NCBI GenBank assembly: GCA_003415625.1 | Contig: PYIU01000001.1 | Span: 6,946,210 to 7,010,209 of the forward strand | From: Aquanectria penicillioides | Lineage: Eukaryota > Ascomycota > Sordariomycetes > Hypocreales > Nectriaceae | DNA length: 64,000 bases | Direction: 5' to 3' | Part shown: positions 34,945-46,582 of the stretch, in pieces | Layout of the letters: every line of letters starts with the position of its first letter | Numbering within the stretch: position 1 is the first letter of the stretch | Notes under the pieces: generated by a model | Databases searched by the model: none | What the model saw: the letters and a program-made list of their open reading frames with translations, nothing else | Told to the model about the DNA's origin: nothing | Position numbers and translations under genes: made by a program

Positions 34945-34960
34945 TAGAAGTAGAAAGAGC
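34850..34960. repeat. Poly-A followed by (GAA)n/(AAGA)n purine tract
   Basis: An A19-type run is followed by about 80 bases of nearly uninterrupted purines on the plus strand, mainly GAA units. Minus-strand translation gives the false Ser/Phe-rich frames there. Confidence 0.9.
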
Positions 34961-35876
34961 AATATCTTTGTGCTGCAATGTCCAATGAAGAAGTCTATCT
35001 GATCAACAAGCGCCCTCATCGACCATTCTTTCCGCCGCCCGTTCGTTGTTAGGCATGGAGGAAATACCGAGGCGGGAGATAAGTCGGGGTTTCAACCACG
35101 AGGACAAGCCTCAATGACAGACACGTATGTTGGCGTGTGGTATCAACAGCCTACCCAGCCTCTTGAGAGGTAAGAGAAAAAAGATCGTGTGCCCGGCATC
35201 CATGTGGCTGCATTTCCGGAACATTGTCAGACCAGGGCAGGAGGCAAAAGGTGGGGAGGGAGAATGCGGGGACAAGACGAAAGACGGAAAGTGACCGAGC
35301 CAGGACAGTGTTGTTTGTTTGGGGTCGCACTTTTCTGCTACATTGCGGCCTACTTGCATATTTGTGACAATTGGCAACATACATGTGCAAATGCTACCAT
35401 CGTGCTCATTCGCAAACGGTGATCTGTCCTGATGTCTCATTGTGATGGCATGCACAGAGCATGATGACGAGGGCCGGCGCCAGGCTGCTAGTTGGACTTA
35501 GCGGGTAGCATTCGGGATCTTGCTCAGTGGCGCCACATAATCCGGGGAAAGAAAGAGCCAGGTGGCCAAGGTGAGCATCTCCCAGAGCTTCTTGGGAAGC
35601 CAGTGACAATTTCGGTTTATGGGCTTGGTTAATTCCGAGTCGGGCAATAACGAGTGTCGGGAGTGTCTGGCGGGGGTTGGAACTGGCCACTTTCTGAGGT
35701 ATGGACCCTCTTGTGAGGCCATGGTGGTGAGACGGCAGAGGGAAGAAGGCAGATCACAGGCCACAGACCGACAGACCATGCACAGGAAACGCTGGCCCCC
35801 GCTGCGTAGTATTGATTTGATTTGATGATGTGCGCACCTGCTGTTTGCCCCGACCTGCCGCCCGCGCATTGTTTCG

Positions 35877-35920
35877 GTGTCAGTGTTGGTGTTGGTGTCA
35901 GTGTCAGTGTCAGTGTCAGT
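35877..35920. repeat. GTGTCA/GTTGGT hexamer repeat
   Basis: Tandem hexamers, first GTGTTG then GTGTCA, about seven units, in noncoding sequence. Confidence 0.85.
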
Positions 35921-36738
35921 TCCATAATTACCTGGGACCTGTTGGAAGTCTTAAATTATGTGTCGTGTGTGCGTTTCCCCGTGTGAAGCCCGCCTGAATC
36001 CTGTCGAAAAATTTGTCTGAGAGGCTCGGCTCAATATATTCAAGCATGAAACACCAGACGCACTATCTGGACTGTGGAAGACCTGGACACTAACTTGTGC
36101 GACGTATGTCGAATTGAGCCTCTCATCCCCCCGGTCGTACTCTAGCCCAGAGGACTTGAAAGCCAATCACCCTGACCGTCGGCACCTGCCTTCTGTGCTC
36201 CTACGACCCACGTCCCACATCCCACATCCCACGTTCCCATGTCCACAAGGTGAAGGAAATCGTGCCACCCCTAAGGGCCATCCACATTAACTCCCTAATC
36301 CATAGTAAGCGTACAGCATGTACGTAAGTTGGTTACGGATGCCTACTGCAGAGATGTTCTGGGGATCTTCGCCTTCCGACACCCTGCCGCACTCACACAC
36401 CCGCCCCACACTTACCTTGTCACCCCCCTCCCCGGTCCCCCAGACGGCAGCCGGAACCCATCCCAAAGCAACTGGCGCTGGTGCATCATCGCCCAGCGCC
36501 GCCCTCCAAGTGGTTCGATCAGCCGGGCCAGCCTCCGGGACCCTTCGGCTCAGTCTTCGTCAACTTATAACCGCGGCAGCTCCCTCGTTCTTAGACCACT
36601 CCTCCCATTCAGCTTAGAAATATCATCCTGTACATTGCATGCTTTACCGCCTCTACTGTATTCTTCTAGATCTGCTCTAGACTCGATTTCTTGAGAACAT
36701 TTGATTTTCATAGTACCTGTTGTCCCTCTTTCATCACC

Positions 36739-37179
36739 ATGTTGAACCGTGTTGCTCGACAATCTTTCTCCACTGCCGCCCGAGTCCACCCTAACATCGT
36801 CCCGCACTTGCGTCCCCGGAGGAAAATGCGTTTTGGCTGGTAAGTTTTCCCGACGGCTTAAACCATTCACCTCCATCGTCCACCCTTCGCATTGTCCATT
36901 TTGTTTTCCCCATCTCAAACCCATAAAACCAAAATGAAACCACCGTCTCTAACCACTGTAAAAAACAGGTTCAAACCGGTCGCCGGTGTGCTTGTCATGG
37001 GCTATGGTGTCAAGACTTATCTGGATATGGCCCAAAAGCGCCGCCAAGCACAAATCGAATACATGGAACGCGAGCAAGCCATCCTCAAGCAGCGCAACGA
37101 AATGCTCATGGAGATGTATGGTGACAGGTCCAGTCTCGACGAGCTCGAGAAGGCCATTGAATTCTACGAGAAACGATAA
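36739..37179 (+). CDS. Small mitochondrial-targeted membrane/coiled-coil protein, unknown function
   Basis: Predicted 103 residues from exons 36739-36839 and 36969-37179 (129-bp intron, GTAAGT donor). The first ~30 residues are Arg/Ser-rich without acids and look like a mitochondrial presequence (MLNRVARQSFSTAARVHP). The junction creates RFGWFKPVAGVLVMGYGV, a short hydrophobic helix. The rest is charged and helical (DMAQKRRQAQIEYMEREQ, then DELEKAIEFYEKR), consistent with a single-pass inner-membrane protein with a coiled coil. I do not recognise the family and propose no function. The coding assignment rests on the clean splice, presequence and helix pattern. Confidence 0.65.
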
Positions 37180-38401
37180 ATGAGGCATCATCTCAAAGGC
37201 AGCCCGGCAAAAAGAACAGAACACCATGCAACAAAAGACGAACGTCAACTGGCAGGGACCAGAGGGACGCCATGCTCTCGCTTGTTTCCCAAGCATGCAC
37301 TCAGGAATTATTTTCGATTTTTGGAAGTCGATCGAAACCGAATTGCTGGATACGAGGCCAGGACGGCTTCGGCACCATTTATTTTCACGGATTACTGGCG
37401 TTATATCGGAATACCACAATCACGCAGATGATCTCTTGCTTTGGATACCACCTCTTTTTGGAACATCTGGTCAGGCACGGCACCTGAACACATCCAACAC
37501 CCACAGTAGCCATTGACCAACACAAACTACAGACCACACCGATGACGACACACCATCAATAAATACCTCCATCCATTTTTGTTTTTTCTTCAATATTTGT
37601 TTTCCCACCCCGGATCTTCTCTCATCCGGCTTCATCTCACTAAGTCACTCAATTCTCCGTCCTACTCCATCAATTTTGTGGCGTAGACCGAGGTCTATTA
37701 CCGGAACACGAAACGCCATTGACCGAGTCTGACAACCCGACGCCACGGCGCCCCACACCGTTGCCTTCGCTCATTGCTGGCATTCTCACCCGAATGCCCT
37801 GGGTACGGTGATTGAAGTCCAGTCCTGTCGGAAGCTTTGTTCCGCCCCCGTTGGAAAACATCCCCGATGGGATTTGAGGCGGGTGGTTTCGGTGCACTGT
37901 CAATCTTACGACCGTGGCTAGCTGGCTGAAAAAGCCGGCTGTTTTGCGTCCCCACAAGGAATCTTTTTCTGGGATGAAAACCGCGACCTTTAGGCCACAA
38001 ATAATGGGGAAGATGTTCCTCACTGTGGGATAGTGGCAACAGGTCGTGAGCGTAGCAACTCTTTGAACTTGTTCCACAGATACAGATGTGAATACAAACA
38101 TGTAAAATTGTGGCACTATGCGATCCCTCCCTGTGATTTCTTTGGTCGTCTTATATGTGCACATTTCGAGGTCTGAGCTGAGGTCCTCCACTTCGTAACC
38201 GAAAGACCCGAGCCATTGTTAGGTACCCTGTAAAGCAAAATACTCGCACCTACCTACTCGCAAGCTAGTCCATGGCATTGCCAGGTGGAAACCAAGTATT
38301 CAGGCAATGTGGACTCTTGCCGGAGAAGTAAGATGGCCCTGTGGTATGAAGCGAGGACAGAAAAATGAAAGGTGTTCAACCCCCAATATGTTCGCAATTT
38401 T
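37180..38401. other. Convergent intergenic region
   Basis: 1.2 kb between convergent genes. The 173-codon minus-strand frame at 37670-38191 overlaps another stop-free frame at 37698-38039 and shows no conserved features. A short CCTACCTAC array lies near 38245. Both 3' UTRs should be here. Confidence 0.4.
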
Positions 38402-39272
38402 TCACGGGCCCTTCAGCTCCTTCCGTCGAAGCTTCGTCCCTTGCAATTGCCCCAGCTTGGACGCAAATCCCCGTGATACATGCCCAACGAATCTTGGCCG
38501 GTCCATGACTTCCTCCATGCTCGCAATCCACGCTCGGTAGCTCACGCCCTCACAAAAGTAAGTCACCATGACCTCGGCCAGTTCGCTCTGCTCTGCGTTG
38601 CCTGGCTCTAGGGCCTCATACGCATCCGCAAAGTCGCGCATCAGGGTGTTCTGGATGTTGTCGTCACCGTCGGTACGAAACAGTGCTCGGTGTCCGTCGC
38701 CAATGGCTGTCCGGATACATTTCTCAATGAAGCACGCCATAGTTGGACTCAAAAACCGGTCACACAGCTTATACACTTCGACAAAATCTCTGAGTGGGGT
38801 TCTAGGAGCTGAAACTTCGGGGCTATCTGCGGGAAGAGGAGGTGTATGTGGGACAATTGACGAATGGCTGTAGGCGAGGCCGACATAGAGGGCCAAATAG
38901 CGCGGGTCGACTTCCTCGTCAAACTGAACTATCCGCTTATTCGCTTCTAGAAACTGGCCGTTGAGGCATCCCTCAAAGTATTCCGAATGCTTTGTCAGTA
39001 CGCTCTTGGAAACTTTGAACGACTCTCCTCGCGCCTTGAGCTCAACAATCTGGTCGTCACTATAACATTGAACAAGTTAGCCAAGTCGAAAACAGAAACG
39101 CGAAGCGTATTTTGAGGGTGGGATAGGGGAGACGGAACGTCGGAGGGCAGAGAGAGGTCGCGTACTTGACGAGCCATGCTGTGCGATGATCGGATAAAAG
39201 AAGTGATTCGGCTAGCTGGTCATCCTGCGGAGGCGCACGCACACTTCGTGCTTTCTTCCGCTGGGGTGCCAT
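38402..39272 (-). CDS. BTB/POZ domain protein
   Basis: Predicted 254 residues from exons 39166-39272 and 38402-39059 (106-bp intron). After a short basic N-terminus the BTB fold is visible: DDQIVELKARGESFKVSKS, VLTKHSEYFEGCLNGQFLEA and KRIVQFDEEVDPRYLALYVG. A helical C-terminal half follows (VYKLCDRFLSPTMACFIEKC). Fungal BTB proteins of this kind are numerous; some act as CUL3 substrate adaptors, but no partner can be inferred here. The splice is required: without it the first exon runs into unrelated sequence. Confidence 0.85.
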
Positions 39273-39717
39273 ATTACCTGGAATTGGAGGTGTTTTGTTG
39301 CGAATTGCCGTCCAACTTATTGGAGTTCCAAGGAGGTGTTGCCACCAGTTGACAGCTGCACACTCCACGAGTGTAACTAGGTATTTAGCAAGGGGCAAGT
39401 AACTTCGGCGCGAGGTGGGTTCCGGGTAGCACGATGAGTTTGGACAATACAATGCTTGGGGCCAGACAATTAACCAACCGAAATGACCAAGGTGAAAGAA
39501 TAATGCGAATGATTCACTGTCAACTAGTCCGTTACGTGCGTTCTAAAGCACATTCTCACTTGAGTTGCTAGTCCCGTGTGGCAACAACGAGGCGAGTTCC
39601 GGGGGCAAGGCTTTATTTTCGGCAAAGTCTTGAATTGTGCGAGTCTCTGTGTCGTTCAAAGTACCGCTCTCCAGATTGGTTCCGCTGGGTGTATCAATAT
39701 AACATAACACTTTCACT
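39273..39717. other. Intergenic, BTB promoter and PCI-protein 3' region
   Basis: 445 bases between two minus-strand genes. Nothing distinctive is visible. Confidence 0.4.
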
Positions 39718-40719
39718 TCACCGCGCTTTCACCCTGCGAATCACGACTTTATCGCCATCCAATTCCCAACCCACACCATCATTTTCTTTGAGGTCCTTCC
39801 ATGTAGCATTTGTTGCCCTTTCCAGGAAACATAAATCGACTCCCAGGTATGTCCTCCCAAAGCATTTTAAGGCATGCAGCCGGATATCATTGTCAGCCCA
39901 CTCCAGCAGCTTGGCACGATGTCGGTCCACATCTGTTTTGATCCGTTGGAACAAGACATAGTTGTCATGTACTAGCGCATTGAGCACAGCATCCAGCTTA
40001 GAATCCTTGACCTTGTACGCTCTCCTGATGGAAAACGCTTCTGCAAGCTCCCCACGCCGACACGCCGTATCCAATATCAAATAGCCCACGACTTCAAGCA
40101 CTTCAATAGACGTCAGAGGATGGAGAGGTGAAATATGCCGAAGCAGGTGGAGGATCGCCGGGTGGTACGATTCTGGGTGCTTTACCAGAACTGACAGACG
40201 AATACAGAAAAGGTAGGCTTGGATGGCAAAATCATCGGCGCGTTTTGAGGCGACAATACCCTCTCTAAGCTTCCGCAGAGCCATCATCACATCTGAGAGA
40301 GCCTTGGTGTTATCGGGACTCTGGAGAGCCGCGACAGATGGCTCTGGCTTCGAACTCGAAGCCATGGCCTCGGACACATCTGGCACGCTGATCTCGAGTG
40401 AAGAGAATCTCCGGAGCAGCTCGTCGCGCTCACCGGCATCCGAACAAAAGGTCATGTACCGCTCCATGATTTTTGTGTAGTATTTCTCCTGTGTCTTAAA
40501 ATCGAGTAGTCTGATGAATTTTTTCAGTATACGGACACTTGAATGAGTGCAAAGATCAAATGCAAAGACACAGGCGGAGATTGCTCTCCAACATGGAGCA
40601 GCGTTCGCATACCTGGTGTCGCCTTTCGAGGGAAGGCCCATGCTCTGCAACGGGTCCTGCTCGGCGGGCCTAAGCCTCCCCCAAGGACCCGATGGGGCTC
40701 TGCCGCGTTTACTGGGCAT
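39718..40719 (-). CDS. PCI/CSN8-PSMD8-eIF3K-type domain protein
   Basis: Predicted 299 residues from exons 40613-40719 and 39718-40510. The start MPSKRGRAPSGPWGRLRP is a plausible conserved N-terminus. The body is all-helical with a PCI-like/winged-helix C-terminus: FAIQAYLFCIRLSVLVKHPE, PLTSIEVLEVVGYLILDTAC, then FGRTYLGVDLCFLE and a final beta-hairpin DGDKVVIRRVK. The 102-bp intron (40511-40612) has GTATGC and CAG ends but is a multiple of three and stop-free, so a retained form would also be translated. The open frame extends upstream of the chosen ATG to 40884. Family assignment is by overall resemblance to CSN8/PSMD8/eIF3K proteins; which complex it joins is unknown. Confidence 0.7.
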   Translation of the reverse strand: MPSKRGRAPSGPWGRLRPAEQDPLQSMGLPSKGDTRYANAAPCWRAISACVFAFDLCTHSSVRILKKFIRLLDFKTQEKYYTKIMERYMTFCSDAGERDELLRRFSSLEISVPDVSEAMASSSKPEPSVAALQSPDNTKALSDVMMALRKLREGIVASKRADDFAIQAYLFCIRLSVLVKHPESYHPAILHLLRHISPLHPLTSIEVLEVVGYLILDTACRRGELAEAFSIRRAYKVKDSKLDAVLNALVHDNYVLFQRIKTDVDRHRAKLLEWADNDIRLHALKCFGRTYLGVDLCFLERATNATWKDLKENDGVGWELDGDKVVIRRVKAR

Positions 40720-41291
40720 GATCGTGGCAACTATGACATTCCCTTTCACTCCAAACCCCTCTTTTACCTGGTAAGCTTGCTGCGGTAGCTGCTGAGTGGT
40801 CAATATGTTTGGATTGGAATTGATGTAGGATGTTTCTCGAGAATGTCGCCATGGTGGGGTAACAGATGTGTTTGAGTGCACCACGCCGCCCCGCTAACCT
40901 GCCTAGGTCATTGGAGCTTCCAACGAGAGGCAGCACCTCTGTTGACAATTACAAACACGCTGGCCGCGTCACAAAGATGCGATGTAAAAAGCCTGGAATT
41001 TCCATGTTGATCCGGCATATAAATCGGAGTGGGGAGAAAGTAGTTCAAGAGGTTCAACACGTTGTATTTCTTCAAAAGTCATTTATTCTCCGAGTCGACA
41101 ACTAACCCTCAAGCCCAATCTTGCACCCACAAGGGAAATGTTCACTGTCCTCCACTCGCAGGGTATCACGAGGCGGTAAAATTCGGTTAGAATCTTTTTT
41201 TCTTTCTTTTTCTTTTCAGATGCATTCAACTCGACCGGGCATCTCGTATCTGCTGTTGCTCTTGGCATCCAATGTGTCCGTGGCCCAACTT
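40720..41291. other. Intergenic, PCI-protein promoter and sphingoid-kinase 3' region
   Basis: 572 bases between two minus-strand genes. A pyrimidine-rich TTTCTTTC patch lies near 41200. No gene is visible. Confidence 0.4.
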
Positions 41292-43008
41292 TTAGGCATG
41301 GATCCGATCCGCTAAAGTGACCTTGTCCCAGTTCGCAGGGCCCTCAGCCTCATACTTTCCAGCCTTCGAAATAACGCGACCAAGCCCTTGGTGAATCTCT
41401 GCCTGAAATGGTCCAAACGGAATCTTCTCTCCATCGATGCTGATAAACCCGTCGTCTTGATTCCGAGGGATAATGCGATAGGCAGAAATCTTCTTGTATT
41501 TGACATGGGGGTTGTCAAAAACTTAGTAGAGTCAACTTGCAAGAAGGCTTTGACAGCTCTTGTTAGCGGCAGGTCTCCATCTATGGTTATGAGATCAATG
41601 CAGCCATCAGCGATGAGCGAGGCCGAAAAGAAGTGAGCATCAGGTGCCATGTAAGCCATCTGTGGAAGACTTGTAAGAAAAGGTCGGTGAATTATGTGAT
41701 ACTCGAAAACTCACGTTGCCTGCATAGAAAGTGCCAATATTGTCGTAAGAAACGAGTTCCCACCCTTCTGGCAAAGGGTCTTGGATCGTCCCGTACTTTA
41801 GCTTTGGTAGAGCAGAGTCGTCGGCGAAGTCAGCCTTGTTCGTATCACCATTGGCCAGTTTCACGAGGCTCGTGCTGCTAGCATGCCGCTTATAGTGAGC
41901 CTTCACCTCCGACTTCTCTTCGATCTCGACCTTAACGGCCAAATCAAAAGGATAGCATGTTTTCTTGAAAACGCGCGTCGCGACCCCGAAGTCGAACCGT
42001 GCACTGCCCATCCACCGGAGGTGCTCTGTATCAAGGTCACTCTCAGCAATCATGCCCAGTGTTTGAGAAAGGAAAGACAAAATCCGTTTATTGTCATAGG
42101 TCACTGAAACGAGATCCATGGGGGTGACAATTCCTTTCGCAATGGCCAGGCCGGCAAAGGATGGTCGATGAGAGCCGTACAAATTGCAAGAAAAGGCATT
42201 TCCTGACCCACAGGGGATGTGGCTGATCGGCATTGAGGCAAGTGCATGACCGGCATCAGCGCGGTTCCCGAGGCCATTGAAGATTTCGTAAGGGGTGCCG
42301 TCGCCAGAGCAGGCCATGATGGTGTCGTATTTGGCCAGGTCGACCTTCTCTGCCAATTCAGCAGCCTCGCCTCCACGGGTGAGGATTACCTCATCCAGCT
42401 CCATCCGCGCGGCATCAAAGATAGGCTTCACTTCATTCTTCCACTGACGGACGGCACCTCCTGGGCCAGAGTTAGGGTTGATTAGTACGTAGACGCGTTT
42501 CTGGAGTTTGGCTTCTCCATAAGCCTTGCTGAGAAGGACTTGGGCGAAGGTCTCCGCGGAGGGGCCATTGGGATCCGCGGCGGCAAGGGGAAGAGACCAT
42601 GTATCGGGTTTGACGAGGGACTTCGAAGCATGGAGAGCAAAGTCAATGGTGAGGTGGTTGTCAGAGACTTCGGCCCAGAGAATGTTGTAAAGGGGGATAG
42701 ATTGCTTCTTGGGATGTGCTATTCAAGAGTTAGTATAGTGGTTATGGTACCAGAAGCCCGAGCATCTGATTGGATTGGCACTCTTACCAGAGGTCAGAGG
42801 AGCACATGAGTTTCGAGCTGCCTTTGCTGATGCAGGGTCTGTTGAGAATCAGCAATCACGTATAGATCCTTGTCAAATATCCTCCGGCGCATCCGTACGT
42901 ACCGCGCAGTTCCAGATTGTCGACACCAATGACGAGTGCCTTCTTTCCCTTGAGCTCGAGGCGCATACCAACCCCTTCGTCCATAGTCCTGTCACTTCCC
43001 GTTGTCAT
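41292..43008 (-). CDS. Sphingoid long-chain base kinase (Lcb4/5, SphK type) with a 1-base homopolymer frameshift
   Basis: Phosphorylates sphingoid bases with ATP (DAGK-catalytic fold). Exons: 42903-43008, 42788-42838, 41715-42718 and 41292-41659. The nucleotide-binding region contains RVYVLINPNSGPGGA and ACSGDGTPYEIFNGL. It is followed by IPCGSGNAFSCN, substrate-side segments (LRWMGSARFDFGV) and the C-terminal half of the fold (DGCIDLITIDGDLPLTRAV, DDGFISIDGEKIPFGPFQAE). The frame breaks in the A5 run at 41517-41521 (T5 in coding sense): restoring one T converts FLTTP-M to FFDNPHVKYKKISAYR and opens the frame to the natural stop at 41292. With it the gene is 509 residues; without it a shifted tail of about 65 residues follows. 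I interpret the break as a sequence error, because the downstream codons are conserved. Confidence 0.92.
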
Positions 43009-44012
43009 CTTGAATGGGAGGTAATACAAAAAAAGTCCCAAAGGTAGGAGGCGGTTGCGGGGCCTCCTTGGAGTGGGTGAATATAAGCTCCCGCGAGAGG
43101 TCTGAGCTGAGTGCTCTGGGATCTGAGGTAAGCTCAACGCCAAAATGGGTGGGTGCGCTGGCGCGTCTGTGGCATGAACCGGGGAAGTTACTGGACGAGG
43201 AATAAGCAAAAGGGCAAAAATGAAACCAGGGAGAAGCGAGGAGAAGCAAGCCACGCTAGGGGGTTGAGTGATCCTAGGAGGTCAAAGGAATTAAGACGAA
43301 GAAAATAGAGAAATGAAAAGATGGAGCAGGTCAACACCAGGCAAGAGCGAGGAAACGGAGGGGGAGATGGGAGGCAAGGAACAACGGGGACAATCACAGG
43401 TGAGAGCCACTCCGTTTCCCGTATATCCTCCGATGACCAGGGCAGAGACTTGAGCAGCGAAAAACAGCCCGTTGGTGCTTCTAACCCAGTGAGTGACGAG
43501 GAGTCCGCGGGGTGCGGATCCGAGATTGGGTCCTTTGCCGCACACCTGGTAACGACGGCGGGCCTCGGTGCTCCGCGGGCCGCCTGGTAGCCCAGGTGCC
43601 CAGCCCGCTGGCCGTAAGTCTCGCGCTGCTCTCCATTTATCACCTTCATCATCACCTTGCTTTGTCACCACAGACTCTCCCTAGCTTGATACTCTGTTTT
43701 GAAAAGGAAGATGATGTGCTTTTTGATCTAAAATGGGGTGCTCGACTTTTTCACACGTGCCAAAAAAAAAAAACTCCAGATCAAACGTCCCTAGAGGAAA
43801 TCCATGCGCCAGTCTGCCGCCCTATCTAAGACCCACATCTCTCCCTCTCTCTACATGACTCCCAATTCCGTCCCCAAGCCGTTTGTATACAGCCTCACTC
43901 TCCCGTTTCTCAATCGTCAGCTTACGATGATTTTTGTTATACCCTTGCCCACTGTGATATATTACAGTGTCAATATCCACTTGCTGCATCGATCTCCCGT
44001 GGCTCCATCATT
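43009..44012. other. Sphingoid-kinase promoter and NAT1 3' region
   Basis: 1.0 kb without a supported gene. The frames at 43188-43671 overlap on both strands and are shadows of GC-rich leader sequence. An A11-type run lies near 43764. Confidence 0.4.
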
Positions 44013-46582
44013 CTACGCGAGTCTGGTTACCTCGGGCCATTTTCCATGGGCTGCCTTCTTGAAGGCCTCTGCCTGCGATGATTTCCAGTTCCTCAGGGTC
44101 TCCAGCACCTCTAGGGCGTCCGTGAACTCGATCCCTGGGATTTCGAGCACGTTGGTGAGTGCCTCTTCGCTTTGCTCCTTATCCTGGCCCAGTAGCTTCT
44201 TCGTTTTGATGGCCGAAAGCACATGAAGAGGGCTAGCCTTGTTAGCAGCCTCAAAATCGGCATTGTACTTGGACAAGTCTGTTGCTGCCTCGATTATCTT
44301 GAACTCAGCCTTCAGAACCTCGAGGACCTTGGGCGAAATATCCGATGTCTTATTCAAAAGTTGTCGGAACGCGACAGTCTGCTCGTGCACCTTGGGTGCC
44401 TTCGCATCGAGAGCCAGCGCCGCCGTGAGGCAGCGGAGCGCAAGAACATACTTCTCTGTAGATAGATACTAGTCAGTGAGCCTTTCTAAATAGTCGACCA
44501 ATGTTACTTACTGCGGCGCATGTAGACCTCGAAGCCGACGAGCTGTGCCTCAACATTCTTGGGGCTAAACTGCAGCAAGGGGGTGAGGAACTTCATCACC
44601 TCTCCTAGGGGGTCGCTGGTGTCCGCCAACTTCAAGCCGAGTGGATCCTCGTCTTTTTTCTTCACTTCTCCGTCTTTGTTGCCCTTGTTGGGATCCTGCT
44701 TGGCCTGCCTTTCAAGAGCCTCACGCTCCAGACGCTGAAGTTCCTTCTTGGCCTTCTTGGCAGCCTTTTTCTTGGCTGAGGCATCCTCGCCATCCTCGCC
44801 CTCCGCTCCATTGACTCCGTTTGCGGGAATCTTGTCAGCCAGCTTTATGTATACGTCAATGGCATCGAGGGCAGCCCGAGAAAAGAAAGGATGGTCACGG
44901 ACGTGGTCCTCCCAACGAATCATATCGACGTACGCTCGGATCTGCCCCTTTCTCAAAGAGAAACTATGAAAGTCAAATTGGTCTTCATGCCAGACATCAA
45001 ATATGTTGAATACAGCATGGAATCGCTTCAGGGCCATGCCAATGTTGCCTTGTCGTGCATATGCTTCACCGTCTTCCGTCAGGTACCAAACACATTGCAT
45101 GTCCAAGAGATCTGCAAGAGGTCCCCCAACAGTATCCGCACGGGTAAAGAGGCCTACTGTCTTTAATGCCTTCTCATTCTCGTTGTTTCGAAGTTGATAT
45201 TTGGCTGCTTTGGTGTTAATGTACCGGTCCTTGAGATCAAGCTTTCGGGCTTGATCCATCGCCTCGGCAGCCTTATGCAGATTGCCGCTGTGCTTGAGAA
45301 TCCGCGCCTTGGTCATGTGGAAGTCGACACTCTTTGGATCCTTCTGGATAGCCTTTTCCATGTACTCTGTTGCCTTGACTAGATCCCTACTAAGGTAGTA
45401 GTTGTAGTGTTGCGCGAGGTAATAGATGGCTGCCGCCTCTCCCTTGTCCTTACTGGAAGCATCGCCAGTTTCGGATTCCAGATATTCCTCCGCCAACTCG
45501 GCCAGGGTGTTCTTTTTGTCCGGGTCGGAGTACAAATGCTTGAGGTTAGCAAAAGTCGACGGGACACCTTTGTTGAACATCAGGGTCAGATACGACTCAG
45601 CAGCCTCTTCAAACTCATCTCCTACATTGCTATCAGCATATCCGCTAAAGGATAATCACCTTTCTGCACAAAACTTACCTGTGAGAAAGTCCAAGGGCAG
45701 CCGCCTTGCAGCATCACATCTAGGAAACTTCTCTGCGTACTCGTCATATATGGCCTTTCGGGCTTTATCATCCTCCTTAGGAATATCAAGAACCCCGAGA
45801 AGCTTCTCGTAGTATGTGGAGCGTTCGGAATTTCGGTCCAGCAATGCCCGGTAGGCCTTTGCCGCCTCCTCGTTCTTTCCCAGCTTAGAGAGATACTCGG
45901 CGCGAGCTTCAAGGACCGCCAGTCGGTCAAGATTATATTTGGCCGCCGTATTCAAGTGTTCCAACGCCCGTTTATAATCTCCTTGCTCAGCGATGAGAGA
46001 GTTCTTGTACATGATGGCCTCGGAGTGCTCGAAATCGGTGCGGGCCGGGGTGCTTTTGAGCGTTCCCTCATAGGTTGTCAGGACATTCTCGGCCTCGGTC
46101 GGGTTCCCGGATAGGTGGTGAGCTATGGCAAGAGCAGTCCAACTTTGACGCAACTGTGGTCGCGCCTGGAGCATAGCAGTCCGGCTCTGGATGTAGCCTT
46201 GGTAGTCACGCATCTGGACCTGCAGGATAGCCAGGTCCCGCTGGATCTGGGCAGATTCGGGTTCGAGTCGCAATGCAAACTTGTAGGCCTTGATTGCCTC
46301 CTCGAAATTCTTGTTTGCTCGGTACAGTAAACCGTACACGTGCCAGCAAATATGCGACTTCATGTCCATTGTCAAAGCCTCCTTGCCCAGTGCGAATGCT
46401 TCCTCAGTTTTGCCTTGGGCATTCAAGATTAGAGCCTTCATAGCGGTAGTATCGCCATGCTTAGGATGCTTTTTCAGAATAAGCTCCGCGGATTTAAGGC
46501 CTCTCTTGTATTGTTTGTCCTCGTAGCTGCGGATCACGGCACGAAAGAGGGACGCCTCTTTCGAGGGGAGGGGCTGCGGCAT
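44013..46582 (-). CDS. NAT1: N-terminal acetyltransferase NatA auxiliary subunit (Naa15)
   Basis: TPR superhelix that anchors the Naa10 catalytic subunit and the ribosome for co-translational N-acetylation. Three exons (45679-46582, 44512-45621, 44013-44455) encode 818 residues. TPR repeats fill most of the length, for example FRAVIRSYEDKQYKRGLKSA, CWHVYGLLYRANKNFEEAIK, QHYNYYLSRDLVKATEYME and RYINTKAAKYQLRNNENEKA. The diagnostic NARP1/NatA segment RFHAVFNIFDVWHEDQFDFH and FSLRKGQIRAYVDMIRWED lie in exon 2. A highly charged KKKAAKKAKKELQRLEREA stretch near residue 600 precedes the C-terminal helices. Introns of 57 and 56 bp have consensus ends, and all exon phases agree. No frameshift. Confidence 0.97.

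Larger units (their letters stand above)
33625..36738. other. 3.1 kb gene-poor region with repeats and a possible RNA
   Basis: No supported protein gene. It holds a G-rich segment with RNA-like pairing (about 34180-34600), a CG/TG dinucleotide run (34687-34711), a long poly-A/GAA purine tract (34850-34960), GTGTCA repeats (35877-35920) and a C-rich CCCACATC repeat (about 36208-36240). Long minus-strand frames here are Ser/Phe/Leu translations of the simple repeats. Confidence 0.5.

Noticed and set aside
34643..35019. Ser/Phe/Leu-rich frames
   Set aside because: Direct translations of the GAA/poly-A microsatellite.
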